Below are positions 25,998 to 34,797 of a stretch of 64,000 nucleotides of DNA, one piece after another. The position numbers and the translations under genes were made by a program. The notes under the pieces were generated by a model that was not told where the DNA came from, searched no databases, and was given only the letters and a program-made list of their open reading frames with translations. Each line of letters opens with the position of its first letter. The first letter of the stretch is position 1. The stretch is from assembly GCF_013407955.1 (NCBI RefSeq), contig NZ_JACCBU010000001.1:744001-808000 (forward strand), written 5' to 3'. The DNA comes from Microlunatus parietis (GTDB lineage Bacteria; Actinomycetota; Actinomycetes; Propionibacteriales; Propionibacteriaceae).

Positions 25998-26395
25998 CCG
26001 CCGGAGGACCAGCCACCGCGATACCGCAGTCGAAGGTCGACCGGCGGCGGCTGTGGTTCGGCCTGGATGCGGCCGTGACGGGACTGAACGGCCTCGGCTA
26101 TCTGGTGTTCGCCGACCGGATCGCCCCGGTGCTGGGCGTCGCGCCGGCCCTCCTGGTCGGGGTCGGGCTGTTCCTGGTGCTCGTGACCGTGCCGCTGATC
26201 ATGGCCGCCCGCGCACCCGAGCCGCGCCCGGCGGACTGGCTGCCGGTGATCATCAATCTCGCCTGGGTGGTGGCGTCGATCGTCTTCGCGCTGGCTGCTG
26301 CCGAGCCGAGCCTCCTGGGCCGCGGCTGGGTGCTGGTCCAGGCGGCGGTGGTCGGGGTGTTCGCCACCCTGCAGTTCCGGTCGCTGCGACGCTGA
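25994..26395 (+). CDS. Small four-helix membrane protein
   Basis: 133 aa. After ~20 polar residues four hydrophobic segments follow: around LWFGLDAAVTGLNGLGYLVF, APALLVGVGLFLVLVTVPLI, LPVIINLAWVVASIVFALAA and LVQAAVVGVFATLQ. This resembles small DoxX-like or DUF-type membrane proteins but no motif fixes a function. The start overlaps the tiny upstream ORF. The stop is followed by a strong hairpin terminator shared with the convergent VOC gene. Confidence 0.6.
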   Translation: MTAGGPATAIPQSKVDRRRLWFGLDAAVTGLNGLGYLVFADRIAPVLGVAPALLVGVGLFLVLVTVPLIMAARAPEPRPADWLPVIINLAWVVASIVFALAAAEPSLLGRGWVLVQAAVVGVFATLQFRSLRR

Positions 26396-26405
26396 GCCGG
26401 ACGGC

Positions 26406-26442
26406 GAACGCCGCCGCCACGCTGGTCGTGGCGGCGGCGTTC
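26406..26442. terminator. Hairpin terminator between convergent genes
   Basis: GAACGCCGCCGCCAC, a 7-nt loop, then GTGGCGGCGGCGTTC: a perfect 15-bp stem, followed by TTCTTCG. It sits between the stops of the membrane protein gene (26395) and the VOC gene (26459) and can serve both. Confidence 0.75.
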
Positions 26443-26458
26443 TTCGTACCCCGTGGGG

Positions 26459-26884
26459 TCAGCCGTCGACCGGCGTCGCCGCGTCGGCGAACTGCTCGAC
26501 GTACTCACCCTGCGGCGGAATGGGCGTGATCACGTCGATCAGCACGCCGTCCGGCCCGCGCACGATGAAGTGCCGCTGGCCGAAGTCCTCCGAGCGCAGC
26601 GGCAACGCGACCTCGACGCCGCGGGCGGTCAGGTCCTGGTACACGGTGTCGACGTCGGCCACCTCGAGGTTGAGCAGGACGCCGCCCGCCGGTGAACCGC
26701 GAAAGCCCTCCGGGATGGTCGGATGGTCCGGGTCGAGCAGAGCCAGCTCCCACAGGCCCTGCCGGAGGCTGACGTACCAGTCGGCCTCGAAGGTGGTCTC
26801 GAACCCGAGGACGTCGCGGTAGAACGCCGCCGCGGCAGCGACATCGCGCGCCATCAGCACCGGGTAGACACTGGTCAACTTCAT
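26459..26884 (-). CDS. VOC-family (glyoxalase/bleomycin-resistance fold) protein
   Basis: 141 aa with the paired beta-alpha-beta-beta-beta layout of VOC proteins: VYPVLMARDVAAAAAFYRDV at the start, NLEVADVDTVYQDL in the middle, and FIVRGPDGVLIDVI near the end. Possible metal ligands are few, so it may be a binding protein rather than an enzyme. The second of two close ATGs (26884) is chosen since AGGAG lies 6 nt upstream of it. It lies downstream of the XRE regulator gene in the same direction, with a shared operator-like word between them. Confidence 0.75.
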   Translation of the reverse strand: MKLTSVYPVLMARDVAAAAAFYRDVLGFETTFEADWYVSLRQGLWELALLDPDHPTIPEGFRGSPAGGVLLNLEVADVDTVYQDLTARGVEVALPLRSEDFGQRHFIVRGPDGVLIDVITPIPPQGEYVEQFADAATPVDG

Positions 26885-26954
26885 GATCATCTCCTGACGT
26901 GGAGGGGCTGGACCACCCACGATGGCGCCTCCGCCGGCAGCGCTCCAGACCGTG

Positions 26955-26969
26955 TGCTGCCTGCCACTG
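26955..26969 (+). promoter_or_regulatory. Second copy of TGCTGCCTGCCACTG
   Basis: Exact 15-nt match to 25835-25849; it continues TCAG, preserving CTGCCACTG-N-CAG. It lies in the 91-nt gap between the XRE gene stop and the VOC gene start, 71 nt upstream of the latter. Candidate operator for the XRE regulator. Confidence 0.4.
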
Positions 26970-26975
26970 TCAGGG

Positions 26976-27812
26976 TCAGGAAGCGCGGCGCCGGTCGAGC
27001 ACTCGGGCGGTCGGGCTTCCCGGCTCGGCCAGGAAGATCAGCAGGCGCAGATCGTCCCGCCCGACCGGGCTCAGCACCACGTCGGACAGCTCGAGCGGTC
27101 CGAGCACCGGATGGGCCAGTCGCACCCCGCTGAGCGGCCGGTCGCGCACCGGATGGCGGTGCCACAGCTCGAGGAACTCCGGACAGCGCTCACCCAGGTC
27201 GGTGATCAACTCCCGCAGCCCGCCGTGGGCCGGCCAGCGCCCCGACGACGTACGCAACCGGCCGACCACGTCGGTGGCGACCTCGGTCCAGTCGACGAAC
27301 AGCCGCCGATACTCCGGATCGACGAACAACAGCCGGATCCAGTTCGACCGCTCCGGTTCCCGGATCGGCAGCTCGAACGTCAGGTGACTGCCGAAGATCA
27401 GGTGACAGGTGCGGTTCCAGCCGAGGATGTCCATCGACGGGCCGAGGACCGCGGCCGGGACCGGATCGATCGCCTTGACCAGCCGGTCCAGGTCTCGGTC
27501 GAGGCCACCCGGCCCGGGCTCCGGCTCGGCCGGCGCCACCTTGGCCAGCCGGAACAGGTGAGCCCGTTCATCGTCGTCCAACTCGAAGGTCCGGGCCAGC
27601 GACTCGAGAACGGCGGCCGAGATGACGCCGGCCGTACCCTGCTCGATCCGGGTGTAGTAGGACGTGCTGACCTGGGCCAGCAACGCGACCTCCTCGCGCC
27701 GGAGGCCGGCGACCCGACGGCTGCCGTAGCTCTGCAGACCGAGGTCTCCCGGCTGCAGTCCGGCCCGGCGAGCGCGCAGGAACGCACCCAGTTCGGCTCC
27801 CGATCGTGACAT
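26976..27812 (-). CDS. XRE-family regulator with MmyB-like ligand-binding domain
   Basis: 278 aa. The helix-turn-helix is at ~32-65 (AGLRREEVALLAQVSTSYYT, RIEQG). Residues ~100-265 form the MmyB-like PAS-type domain (ILGWNRTCHLIFG, WRHP-type segments such as ELWHRHPVRDRPLSGVRLAH, LRLLIFLAEPGS). In actinobacteria these regulators often control a neighbouring oxidoreductase or VOC gene. The 15-nt word flanking the VOC and membrane-protein genes is the likely target. The effector is unknown, possibly a fatty acid. Confidence 0.82.
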   Translation of the reverse strand: MSRSGAELGAFLRARRAGLQPGDLGLQSYGSRRVAGLRREEVALLAQVSTSYYTRIEQGTAGVISAAVLESLARTFELDDDERAHLFRLAKVAPAEPEPGPGGLDRDLDRLVKAIDPVPAAVLGPSMDILGWNRTCHLIFGSHLTFELPIREPERSNWIRLLFVDPEYRRLFVDWTEVATDVVGRLRTSSGRWPAHGGLRELITDLGERCPEFLELWHRHPVRDRPLSGVRLAHPVLGPLELSDVVLSPVGRDDLRLLIFLAEPGSPTARVLDRRRAS

Positions 27813-27884
27813 GGCCTCCCCTCCGACGCCCGCTGGGAGCAGCGTGCCACGAAGCGGGTGCCGCGGGTGCGGATTTCGCCGGGC

Positions 27885-28355
27885 TCAGCCGTACTCGTCG
27901 ACGTCCAGGTCGGCTTCCGCATCGACCAGGAAGGCCATCAGCTCGGCGTCCAGGTCGAAGCCGAGCAACTGGTGCTGGCCCGGCAATCTCTGGAGCTCGG
28001 CGTCGGGCGGGCTGAGCAGCTCCTCCTCGCCGTCCTCGTGATCGAAGTTACGGACCACGAAGAACCGCCCGCCGCCGTGGGTCGGGTCGTCGCGGCGCAG
28101 TTCGCGGGCGAGCTCGGCGATCGTGTCCCGGTGCGGCCGGAGCCGCTCGAGCACCTGCCCGATCTGCTCGTCCACCCGCAGCCCGGGCTCCCGGCAGACC
28201 AACTTCCAGCTGTGCCGCGGCGGTCTCGGCGGATCGGCCCGGCGACTGCCCAGCACCCCGACCTCGTCCGGCTCCAGGCCGATCCGCCGGCCGATCTGAA
28301 CGGCCGAGACCTTGCTGCTGGTCAGGGCGAGGTAGACGTACTGCCGAATTCGCAC
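27885..28355 (-). CDS. DUF4279-like protein
   Basis: 156 aa. The N-terminus, QYVYLALTSSKVSAVQIGRR followed by IGLEPDEVGVLGSRR, and the segment HSWKLVCREPGLRVDEQIGQ match the pattern of DUF4279 proteins, which often act as immunity-like or unassigned cytoplasmic proteins. The C-terminal ~40 residues are acidic (DLDAELMAFLVDAEADLDVD). Start GTG 28355 is chosen; the frame upstream of it is not protein-like. No obvious operon partner. Confidence 0.5.
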   Translation of the reverse strand: MRIRQYVYLALTSSKVSAVQIGRRIGLEPDEVGVLGSRRADPPRPPRHSWKLVCREPGLRVDEQIGQVLERLRPHRDTIAELARELRRDDPTHGGGRFFVVRNFDHEDGEEELLSPPDAELQRLPGQHQLLGFDLDAELMAFLVDAEADLDVDEYG

Positions 28356-28437
28356 CGACCCGAGGCTAGGGCTGCCGGACCAGGAATTCCAGCACCGAGC
28401 AGCAGTCGGTTCACTGATCCGATGTCGAGGGGCAAGC

Positions 28438-28462
28438 CACGACGCTCCCTGAGCGTGTCGTG
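28438..28462. repeat. Hairpin containing GCTCCCTGAGC-TGTCG repeat word
   Basis: CACGAC and GTCGTG arms enclose GCTCCCTGAGCGT. The inner word resembles the CCCTGAGCTTGTCGAAGGG repeat seen at 43145-43200. It lies in the 184-nt gap between divergent genes (28355 and 28540). Confidence 0.4.
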
Positions 28463-28539
28463 CGTGGCGTGGATTCGGGGTAGGGAGAGGTGGAGCGGGG
28501 CCATGGTCCGGTGGGGTGGGGCGGGGCAGGCTCGGGGGC

Positions 28540-30591
28540 ATGAGTTCTGCAGCGTTGCGCCCGCCGGCGGTCCCGTTGATCACCGTCGATCCGTACCTCA
28601 GCGTCTGGTCCATGGCGGACCGGCTGACCGACGCACCGACGAAGCACTGGACGTCGGCGGTGCAGCCGCTGGTCGGTGCGATCCGGATCGATGGCACGGC
28701 GCGGCGGGTGATCGGGCGGCACGGCGCGGAGGCGATGCCGCAGCTCGACGTGGCCGTGCATCCGACCCGGACGGTCTACCGGTTCGAGGAGCTCGGGGTA
28801 CGGCTCACGCTCAGCTTCATCACCCCGGCGCTGCCGGACGACCTGGTCCTGCTGTCCTGGCCGGTCACCTATCTCGAATTCGGCGTCGAGTCGGTCGACG
28901 GTGATGATCATGACGTCGAGCTGTTCTTCCAGCTGCCGGCCCAACTGAGCGTCGACAGCGGCACCCAGTCCGTGGTCGCGGTGCGGCCGGCGGTCGATGG
29001 GCTGATGGTCGCCGGCTTCGGCAACGCCGATCAGCGGGTGCTGAACCGGAGCGGTGATGATCTTCGGATCGACTGGGGCTGGGCCTACCTCGCCTTCGCC
29101 GACGGCCAGTTCGATCGCTCCGTGATGGTGCACGGCGGCGCGGCGCTGGACGCCTTCACCGCCGGTGAACCGCTGCCGGCCAGCGACTCGCTGGAGTTCC
29201 CGGCACCGGCCGGCCGCAAGGCTCCCGCGGCGGCCTGCACGGCCTCCCTCACCGTGGGCCGCGACCGTCCGCAGACCCGCCACCTGATCGTCGCCTACGA
29301 CGACCAGTTCTCGATCGAGTACCACCAGCGCAAGCTGCGGCCGTACTGGCGGGCGCAGGGCCTGACCGCCGAGCAGCTGTTGCGCCGGGCCGCCGCCGAA
29401 TTCGCGTCGATCAAGGCACGCTGCGTCGCCTTCGACGCCGAGGTCGAGGCCGACCTGGCCGCGGTCGGCGGTCCCGAGTACGCGGCCGTCGCCTCGCTCG
29501 CCTATCGGCAGTGCCTCGCGGCGCACAAACTGGTCCAGGACCACGACGGCACGCTGCTCTACTTCTCCAAGGAGAACTACTCCAACGGCTGCATCGGCAC
29601 CGTCGACGTGACCTACCCGTCGGCGCCGATGTTCCTGCTGTTCCGGCCCGAGTTGCTGATCGCCCAGCTGCTGCCGATCATGGACTACGCGGCGTCGCCG
29701 CGCTGGCGCTTCCGGTACGCGCCGCACGACCTCGGCACCTATCCGCTGGCCAACGGCCAGGTGTACGGCGGCGGCGAGGACACCGAGGATCACCAGATGC
29801 CGCTCGAGGAGTGCGGCAACATGTTGATCTTGATCGGGGCGCTCGGGACACTGACCGGCGACTGGAGCCTGGCCGAGCGGCACCCCGAGCTGCTGCGCAC
29901 CTGGGCCGACTACCTGGTCGAGCACGGGGCCTCGCCGGCCGAGCAGCTGTGCACCGACGACTTCGCCGGTCCGTTCGCCGACAACGTCAACCTGGCCGCG
30001 AAGGCGATCGTCGGCATCCGTTGCTACGCGGACATCTCGGCCGCGCTCGGCGATCCGGCCGCGGCGGCCGATTACCGGGCCACGGCCGAGTCCATGATCA
30101 AACAGTGGTACGCCGACGCCGACCTCGATGATCACACGGCGCTCGCGTTCGGCGCCCAGGACACCTGGAGCCAGAAGTACAACCTGGTCTGGGACCGGCT
30201 GCTCGGCCTCGACCTGGTGCCGCGCACGGTGATCGAGCGCGAGCTCGCGTACTACCGGACCAAGATCAACCCGTACGGCCTGCCGCTGGACAACCGGGAG
30301 AGCTACACCAAGTTCGACTGGTCGCTGTGGACCGCTGCGCTGATCGACGACGCCGACTTCCGGGCGATCATGATCAACGCGGCCTACCGCTGGCTGAACG
30401 AGACGCCGTCCCGGATCGCGCTGACCGACGTATACCACACCGACGACGGCCGGGTCGCCGACGTCGGCGGGCCGTTCCAAGCCAGGTCCGTGGTCGGCGG
30501 CGCGTTCGTCGAACTGCTCGCCGATCCGGAGCGCCGGCAGAAGTGGAACACCCGGGTCAGCGGTGCCGGCGGCGCCAGCGGTCGGGACTGA
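28540..30591 (+). CDS. Glutaminase-A-like protein (DUF5127/DUF4965/DUF1793)
   Basis: 683 aa. The layout fits the GtaA-like family: an N-terminal beta-sandwich (DUF5127, ~60-300; DPYLSVWSMADRLTDAPTKHW and NADQRVLNRSGDD), a middle domain (DUF4965, ~300-480; SIEYHQRKLRPYWRA, LYFSKENYSNGCIGTVDVTY), and a C-terminal helical toroid (DUF1793, ~480-660; QDTWSQKYNLVWDRLLGLDL, YGLPLDNRESYTKFDW). Fungal members have been called glutaminases; bacterial members may act on glycans. No signal peptide is seen. It is convergent with, and overlaps by 35 nt, an AraC regulator gene. Confidence 0.78.
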   Translation: MSSAALRPPAVPLITVDPYLSVWSMADRLTDAPTKHWTSAVQPLVGAIRIDGTARRVIGRHGAEAMPQLDVAVHPTRTVYRFEELGVRLTLSFITPALPDDLVLLSWPVTYLEFGVESVDGDDHDVELFFQLPAQLSVDSGTQSVVAVRPAVDGLMVAGFGNADQRVLNRSGDDLRIDWGWAYLAFADGQFDRSVMVHGGAALDAFTAGEPLPASDSLEFPAPAGRKAPAAACTASLTVGRDRPQTRHLIVAYDDQFSIEYHQRKLRPYWRAQGLTAEQLLRRAAAEFASIKARCVAFDAEVEADLAAVGGPEYAAVASLAYRQCLAAHKLVQDHDGTLLYFSKENYSNGCIGTVDVTYPSAPMFLLFRPELLIAQLLPIMDYAASPRWRFRYAPHDLGTYPLANGQVYGGGEDTEDHQMPLEECGNMLILIGALGTLTGDWSLAERHPELLRTWADYLVEHGASPAEQLCTDDFAGPFADNVNLAAKAIVGIRCYADISAALGDPAAAADYRATAESMIKQWYADADLDDHTALAFGAQDTWSQKYNLVWDRLLGLDLVPRTVIERELAYYRTKINPYGLPLDNRESYTKFDWSLWTAALIDDADFRAIMINAAYRWLNETPSRIALTDVYHTDDGRVADVGGPFQARSVVGGAFVELLADPERRQKWNTRVSGAGGASGRD

Positions 30592-31399
30592 TCGACACGA
30601 CGCGTCGGAAGGCGCGGGAGAACGAGAACGCATCCCGGTAGCCGGTCTGCCGGGCGATCGAGGCGAGCGTCAGGTCCGTGGTCCGCAACAGCAGCCGGGC
30701 CTGCTCCATCCGCAGGCCCCGAACCATCGCCGACGGCGTCTGACCGAACTCGCGAAGGCAGAGCCGGCGCAAGTGTTCCGCGCTCATCCCGGCCTGCTCG
30801 GCGAGCCGGTCCAGGGTCCAGTCGTCGGTGAGCCGCTGCCGGACCGTTCGCCACAGGCGGGCCAGCCGCGGATCCGCCCCGGTGTCCAGCTGCCGGGAGA
30901 GGTAGAGCGTGATCAGCCCGCTCAGCATCCGGACAACCTCGGGATCGGCGGCGCCGGCCTGCTCCGTGTGCAGGGCCTTGATCAACTGGGTCCACAGCTC
31001 GGCCTCGACCGGCCGCAGCAGCGGCCCGGCGACGCCGGCCCGGAGCGGCCGGAACGACGCCCAGGCCACCGACCACGGCGTGTTCTCGTAGGCCCGGTAG
31101 GCGTGCGGGGCGTGCGACGGGGTGAGGTAGGCGAAGCCGGGCCGGCAGGTGACCCACTTCCCGTCCACCCAGACCGCGCCGCGGCCGTCCCGGCAGGCGA
31201 GCAGCTGGGCCTCGGCCGGATCCGTACGCACGAAGCGGAATTCGTCCAACACATCCGACAGCCCGACCATCGAGATCCCGGCCTCGGCCAGCTCCGGGCA
31301 GTCCCGGCCGTAGACGATCACCTCGCGGACGCCGGCACCGATCCGGTGATCATCGACGAGCCGAAGATCATCACCACTCCCCCGTGCTCCGACTGTCAT
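30557..31399 (-). CDS. AraC-family transcriptional regulator
   Basis: 280 aa. N-terminal cupin sensor (~25-130, with AVWVDGKWVTCRPGFAYLTP and HAPHAYRAYENTPWS), C-terminal double HTH (~180-278: LDRLAEQAGMSAEHLRRLC, LASIARQTGYRDAFSFSRAF). Such regulators normally sense sugars. It may control the DUF4965-type gene it overlaps or the lower-GC gene divergent from it. Starts at ATG 31399. Confidence 0.83.
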   Translation of the reverse strand: MTVGARGSGDDLRLVDDHRIGAGVREVIVYGRDCPELAEAGISMVGLSDVLDEFRFVRTDPAEAQLLACRDGRGAVWVDGKWVTCRPGFAYLTPSHAPHAYRAYENTPWSVAWASFRPLRAGVAGPLLRPVEAELWTQLIKALHTEQAGAADPEVVRMLSGLITLYLSRQLDTGADPRLARLWRTVRQRLTDDWTLDRLAEQAGMSAEHLRRLCLREFGQTPSAMVRGLRMEQARLLLRTTDLTLASIARQTGYRDAFSFSRAFRRVVSISPDRWRRRHR

Positions 31400-31507
31400 G
31401 ACCCCAACCCTAGCGACGCGGAAATCCCCTGCCCGGACGACGTGCGTCAGGATGGTTCAAGGTCACGGAGAGCACGCAAACCACAGGGAACCTCTGGAGG
31501 GACGACA

Positions 31508-33464
31508 ATGGCGACTGGGTACTCAGCCAGGACGACGCACGCCGCGGATCGCGACAGTCGAGGGATATCGATGTTGAAGGACGCGGTCGATTCGGTACCT
31601 TCCGGAATGCAACAGCGATTCCCCAACCTGATCGGGATTGAGCTCGCTCGGCTAGAACTCGAGCGCCGCGGGGAGACAGTCGCGGCCGCCGAGCGGACCT
31701 CGTACGCGGCAGCCATCCAGGCCATCCGCGATCGGGAGGATTGCTGCGACTTCGCTCAAGCGAGCATTCTCCGAATCCTTTACCGTTACCCGGAGTCGAA
31801 GATCCTGCCGGCCGAGATTCGAGAGGAGTTGCTGGGCACCCTTCAAGCAGACCGCTACTGGATGGACGAACCGGGCGGACCAGGTGGCTGCTACTTCACT
31901 GAGAACCATCAGATCCTTTTTCACTCGAACGAGTACCTCGCGGCAAACCTGCTCGGCCCTGACGCTGTGTTCGGGAATGACGGCAGAAGCGGTCAATGGC
32001 ACCGTGAACATGCGGAGCAGATGCTGACGCGCTGGCTTGACTGGAGAATGCGGTTCAGCTTCAGCGAGTGGAACTCCTCCTGCTACTACGCGGAGGACCT
32101 GGCGGCACTTCTGAACCTCTATGACTTCGCACCGGATGAGGTGATCCGCAAGAAGGCGGGCGACGTGATCAGCCTGATCATGTTTCATACTCTGCTTAAT
32201 TCGTTCGATGGAGACCTTGGCGGCACCCAGGGGCGGACCTACTTCAGACAAGCGATCAATCCGGCACTTCAGGACGTGCGGGGACTGCAGTGGTTGTACT
32301 TGGGGTCATGGCGGCGCGCCGGAACAGTATCATTTCGTCCTCGGGTTCGCGGTGTCATCCTCCTACGTGATTCCCGACGTCCTGGACGCCATCAGCGCGG
32401 ACGATCCTCCTGAGTTCGAGAATCGCGAACGCCACAGCCTGACCGTCGAGGATGCCCCGAAGTACGGCGTTCGGCCGGACGATCCGCGCGACCTCATGTT
32501 CTTCTGGGGTGCGCAGATGTACAACCATCGAGACGTCGTGCAGTCGTCGGTCGAGTTCTGCCCGGAGGATTATGGAATGTACCCTCTGATCAAGGCCTAT
32601 CACGACTACTATCGCATTCTCGATTCAGCGGGCCAGCCGTACGATCGCAATCCAGACCCGACGGCGATGGAGCAGGCCAATGTGTACACCTATCGGACGC
32701 GGGAGTTCATGCTCGGCGCGGTGCAGCAGTATCGGTACGGAAAGGCCGCCTATCAGCAGCAGGTCTGGAAGGCATCGCTCGGCGGAAAGGCAGTGGTCTA
32801 TACGACACATCCGGGCTCTCCGAACCTTGCCGGGCGTCCGAACTATTGGATCGGTGATGGCGTACTACCCAAAGGGATGGCCTACCGGAACATTTTCGTC
32901 GGCTTGTACCACATTCGACCTGACCTCGCGTATCATCCGCAGTATCCCAAGCTTTTCACGCACGCCTATTTTCCGCAGGGCCACTTTGAGGACGTGGTCG
33001 AGCGGGGCAACTGGACTCTGGGGCGACGCAGTGATGCGTACGTGGGTCTGTACTCGTTGATGCCGACGCATTGGCAACGTGACGACCCGGAGACCCGACT
33101 TCCGTCGGAGTGGTTCGCCGATTGTGTTCGTCCCGAGGTCGCCGATCATTACGATCTCGTCGCGCGTGGCCACAACAATGTGTGGATCTGTGAGCTCGGC
33201 AGCGCCAGAACCTGCGGTTCCTTCGAAGAGTTCGTTGACGGCCTTGTGGATTCGGAGGTCTCCGGGGATGCCTGGGGAATGGAGTATGCCTCTCCGTCCT
33301 GCGGACGTGTTCAGTTCGGTTGGAACGACCCGTTTGTCGTGAACGGAGCACCCATCTCACTGGCCGACTACCCGCGGTTCGAGAATGCGTACTGCCGCTC
33401 CGCGTTCGGCGACCGCAAGCTCGAGCTTCGGCACCCGACCGGCGACCTTGTCCTCGGCTGGTAG
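31508..33464 (+). pseudogene. Frameshifted 650-aa unknown protein, possibly toroid-type
   Basis: Two long frames together make one protein: ATG 31508 (GGAGGG 7 nt upstream) to about 32305, then a shifted frame to the TAG at 33464. At the G4 run 32302-32305 skipping one G joins TACTTG (Tyr-Leu) to GGT-CAT-GGC and continues GAPEQYHFVLGFAVSSSY. So there is one extra base, a mutation or a sequencing error. I do not recognise the family; helix-rich N-terminal half with TENHQILFHSNEYLAANLL suggests a polysaccharide-lyase-like toroid. GC content and codon use are clearly lower than in neighbours (many A/T-ended codons), and TGATCA is rare (two seen), which suggests acquisition. Confidence 0.6.
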
Positions 33465-33632
33465 GTCACGAGCTCGGAACTGAAGGGGCCCAGCCGGCCG
33501 TGGTCACGCGATCCCGGGTGCGTCAGGGCCGGACCCGGTCGCCGCGATCGGCCGGATCGTACGTCGCAGGAAGCGGGCCCCGTGAGTCCCATCAGCTGAC
33601 CCGGTCGCCCCACGAGCACGTACCTGCTCTAT

Positions 33633-33657
33633 CTTATTGACATCCATTTTCAATAAG
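33633..33657. promoter_or_regulatory. Metalloregulator-type operator CTTATTGA-N9-TCAATAAG
   Basis: Perfect 8-bp arms in an otherwise GC-rich region, ending at the ribosome-binding site of the flavoprotein gene (start 33670). The inner part TGACATC-C-ATTTTCA has the 7-1-7 form of actinobacterial Zur boxes (TGANAAT-N-ATTNTCA) with a perfect right half; the outer arms also fit ArsR/SmtB-type operators. Which regulator binds cannot be settled from sequence. Confidence 0.55.
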
Positions 33658-33669
33658 AGGAGGCCGGGC

Positions 33670-34797
33670 GTGGCGCGACGAACGAGTCGGGAGCTGGACT
33701 GCGTGATCATCGGGGCCGGTCCGGCGGGACTGGGGACGGCGATTGCCCTGACCGCGATCGGGGGCCTGACCTGGACCGTCGTCGAGCGGGGCCGGATCGG
33801 CCAGACGTTTCTGGACTGGCCGGCCGAGCAGCGGTTCCTGACGCCCTCGTTCACCGGCAACGGCTTCGGCGCCACCGACCTCAATGCCGTGCATCCGATG
33901 ACCTCGCCGGCGTTCTCGCTCGGCGTCGACTACCCCGACGGACCCGGCTACGCCCGCTATCTCGGTGCGGTCGCCGAGCACTTCGGGATCGCGGTCCGGT
34001 CCCGTACCGAGGTGCACCGGATCCATGCCGAGCCGCGGCGGTTCCGGCTCGCCACCTCCCGGGGAGCATTGCGGGCCCGGACCGTCGTCTGGGCCGGCGG
34101 CGAGTTCGGCGATCCGGGGCGGCCGACGTTCGACGGCGCCGAACTCGGCCAGCACGCCTCGACCGAGCCGGCCTGGGCTCCGCGCAAGGGCCGGGTGCTG
34201 GTGATCGGCGGGTACGAGTCCGGCATCGACCTCGCCTGCCACCAGATCGGGCACGGCGCGGAGGTGACGGTCGTCGACCCGGAGCACCCGTGGGACGCCC
34301 GGCAGGGCTCGGACCCGTCGTTCCTGCTGGCACCGCGAACCCGGCAACGGCTCCGGACCGCCCAGCAGACCGGGCGGCTCACACTGATCGGCACGGCCCG
34401 GATCACCGAACTCGCCGCGCTGGACGACGGCCGCTACCGAGCCCGCACCAGCACCGGGACGGAGTTGATCACCGACTCGGCGCCGATCGTCGCCACCGGC
34501 TACGGCTCCGGGCTCGGTCCGGCGAGCCCGCTGTTCGCCCGGCGCCCGGACGGGTGGCCACTGGTCGACGCCAACGACGAGTCGACCACCACCCCGGGCG
34601 TCTTCCTGGCCGGCGCCGGCCTGCGGCACGACCAACTGAGATTCTGCTTCATCTACAAGTTCCGGCAGCGGTTCGCTCAGGTGGCCCGGACCGTCGCCGA
34701 CCGGCTGGGCCGCGACGCCTCGGCCCTGGAGTACTGGCGCTCGGCCGGCATGTGGACCGACGATCTCTCCTGCTGTGGTACGGAATGCGCCTGCTGA
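33670..34797 (+). CDS. FAD/NAD(P)-dependent oxidoreductase with Cys-rich C-terminus
   Basis: 375 aa, two-dinucleotide-fold flavoprotein. FAD motif VIIGAGPAGLGTA at the N-terminus, NAD(P) motif VLVIGGYESGIDLA near 180, and ATGYGSGLG near 280. The last eight residues are CCGTECAC, four cysteines that could bind a metal, metalloid or act as a redox tail. GTG 33670 is chosen since GAGGAGG is 6 nt upstream. It is first in a three-gene operon with an ACR3-like transporter (13-nt overlap) and a methyltransferase, behind a metal-type operator. A role in metal or metalloid handling is inferred. Confidence 0.72.
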   Translation: MARRTSRELDCVIIGAGPAGLGTAIALTAIGGLTWTVVERGRIGQTFLDWPAEQRFLTPSFTGNGFGATDLNAVHPMTSPAFSLGVDYPDGPGYARYLGAVAEHFGIAVRSRTEVHRIHAEPRRFRLATSRGALRARTVVWAGGEFGDPGRPTFDGAELGQHASTEPAWAPRKGRVLVIGGYESGIDLACHQIGHGAEVTVVDPEHPWDARQGSDPSFLLAPRTRQRLRTAQQTGRLTLIGTARITELAALDDGRYRARTSTGTELITDSAPIVATGYGSGLGPASPLFARRPDGWPLVDANDESTTTPGVFLAGAGLRHDQLRFCFIYKFRQRFAQVARTVADRLGRDASALEYWRSAGMWTDDLSCCGTECAC

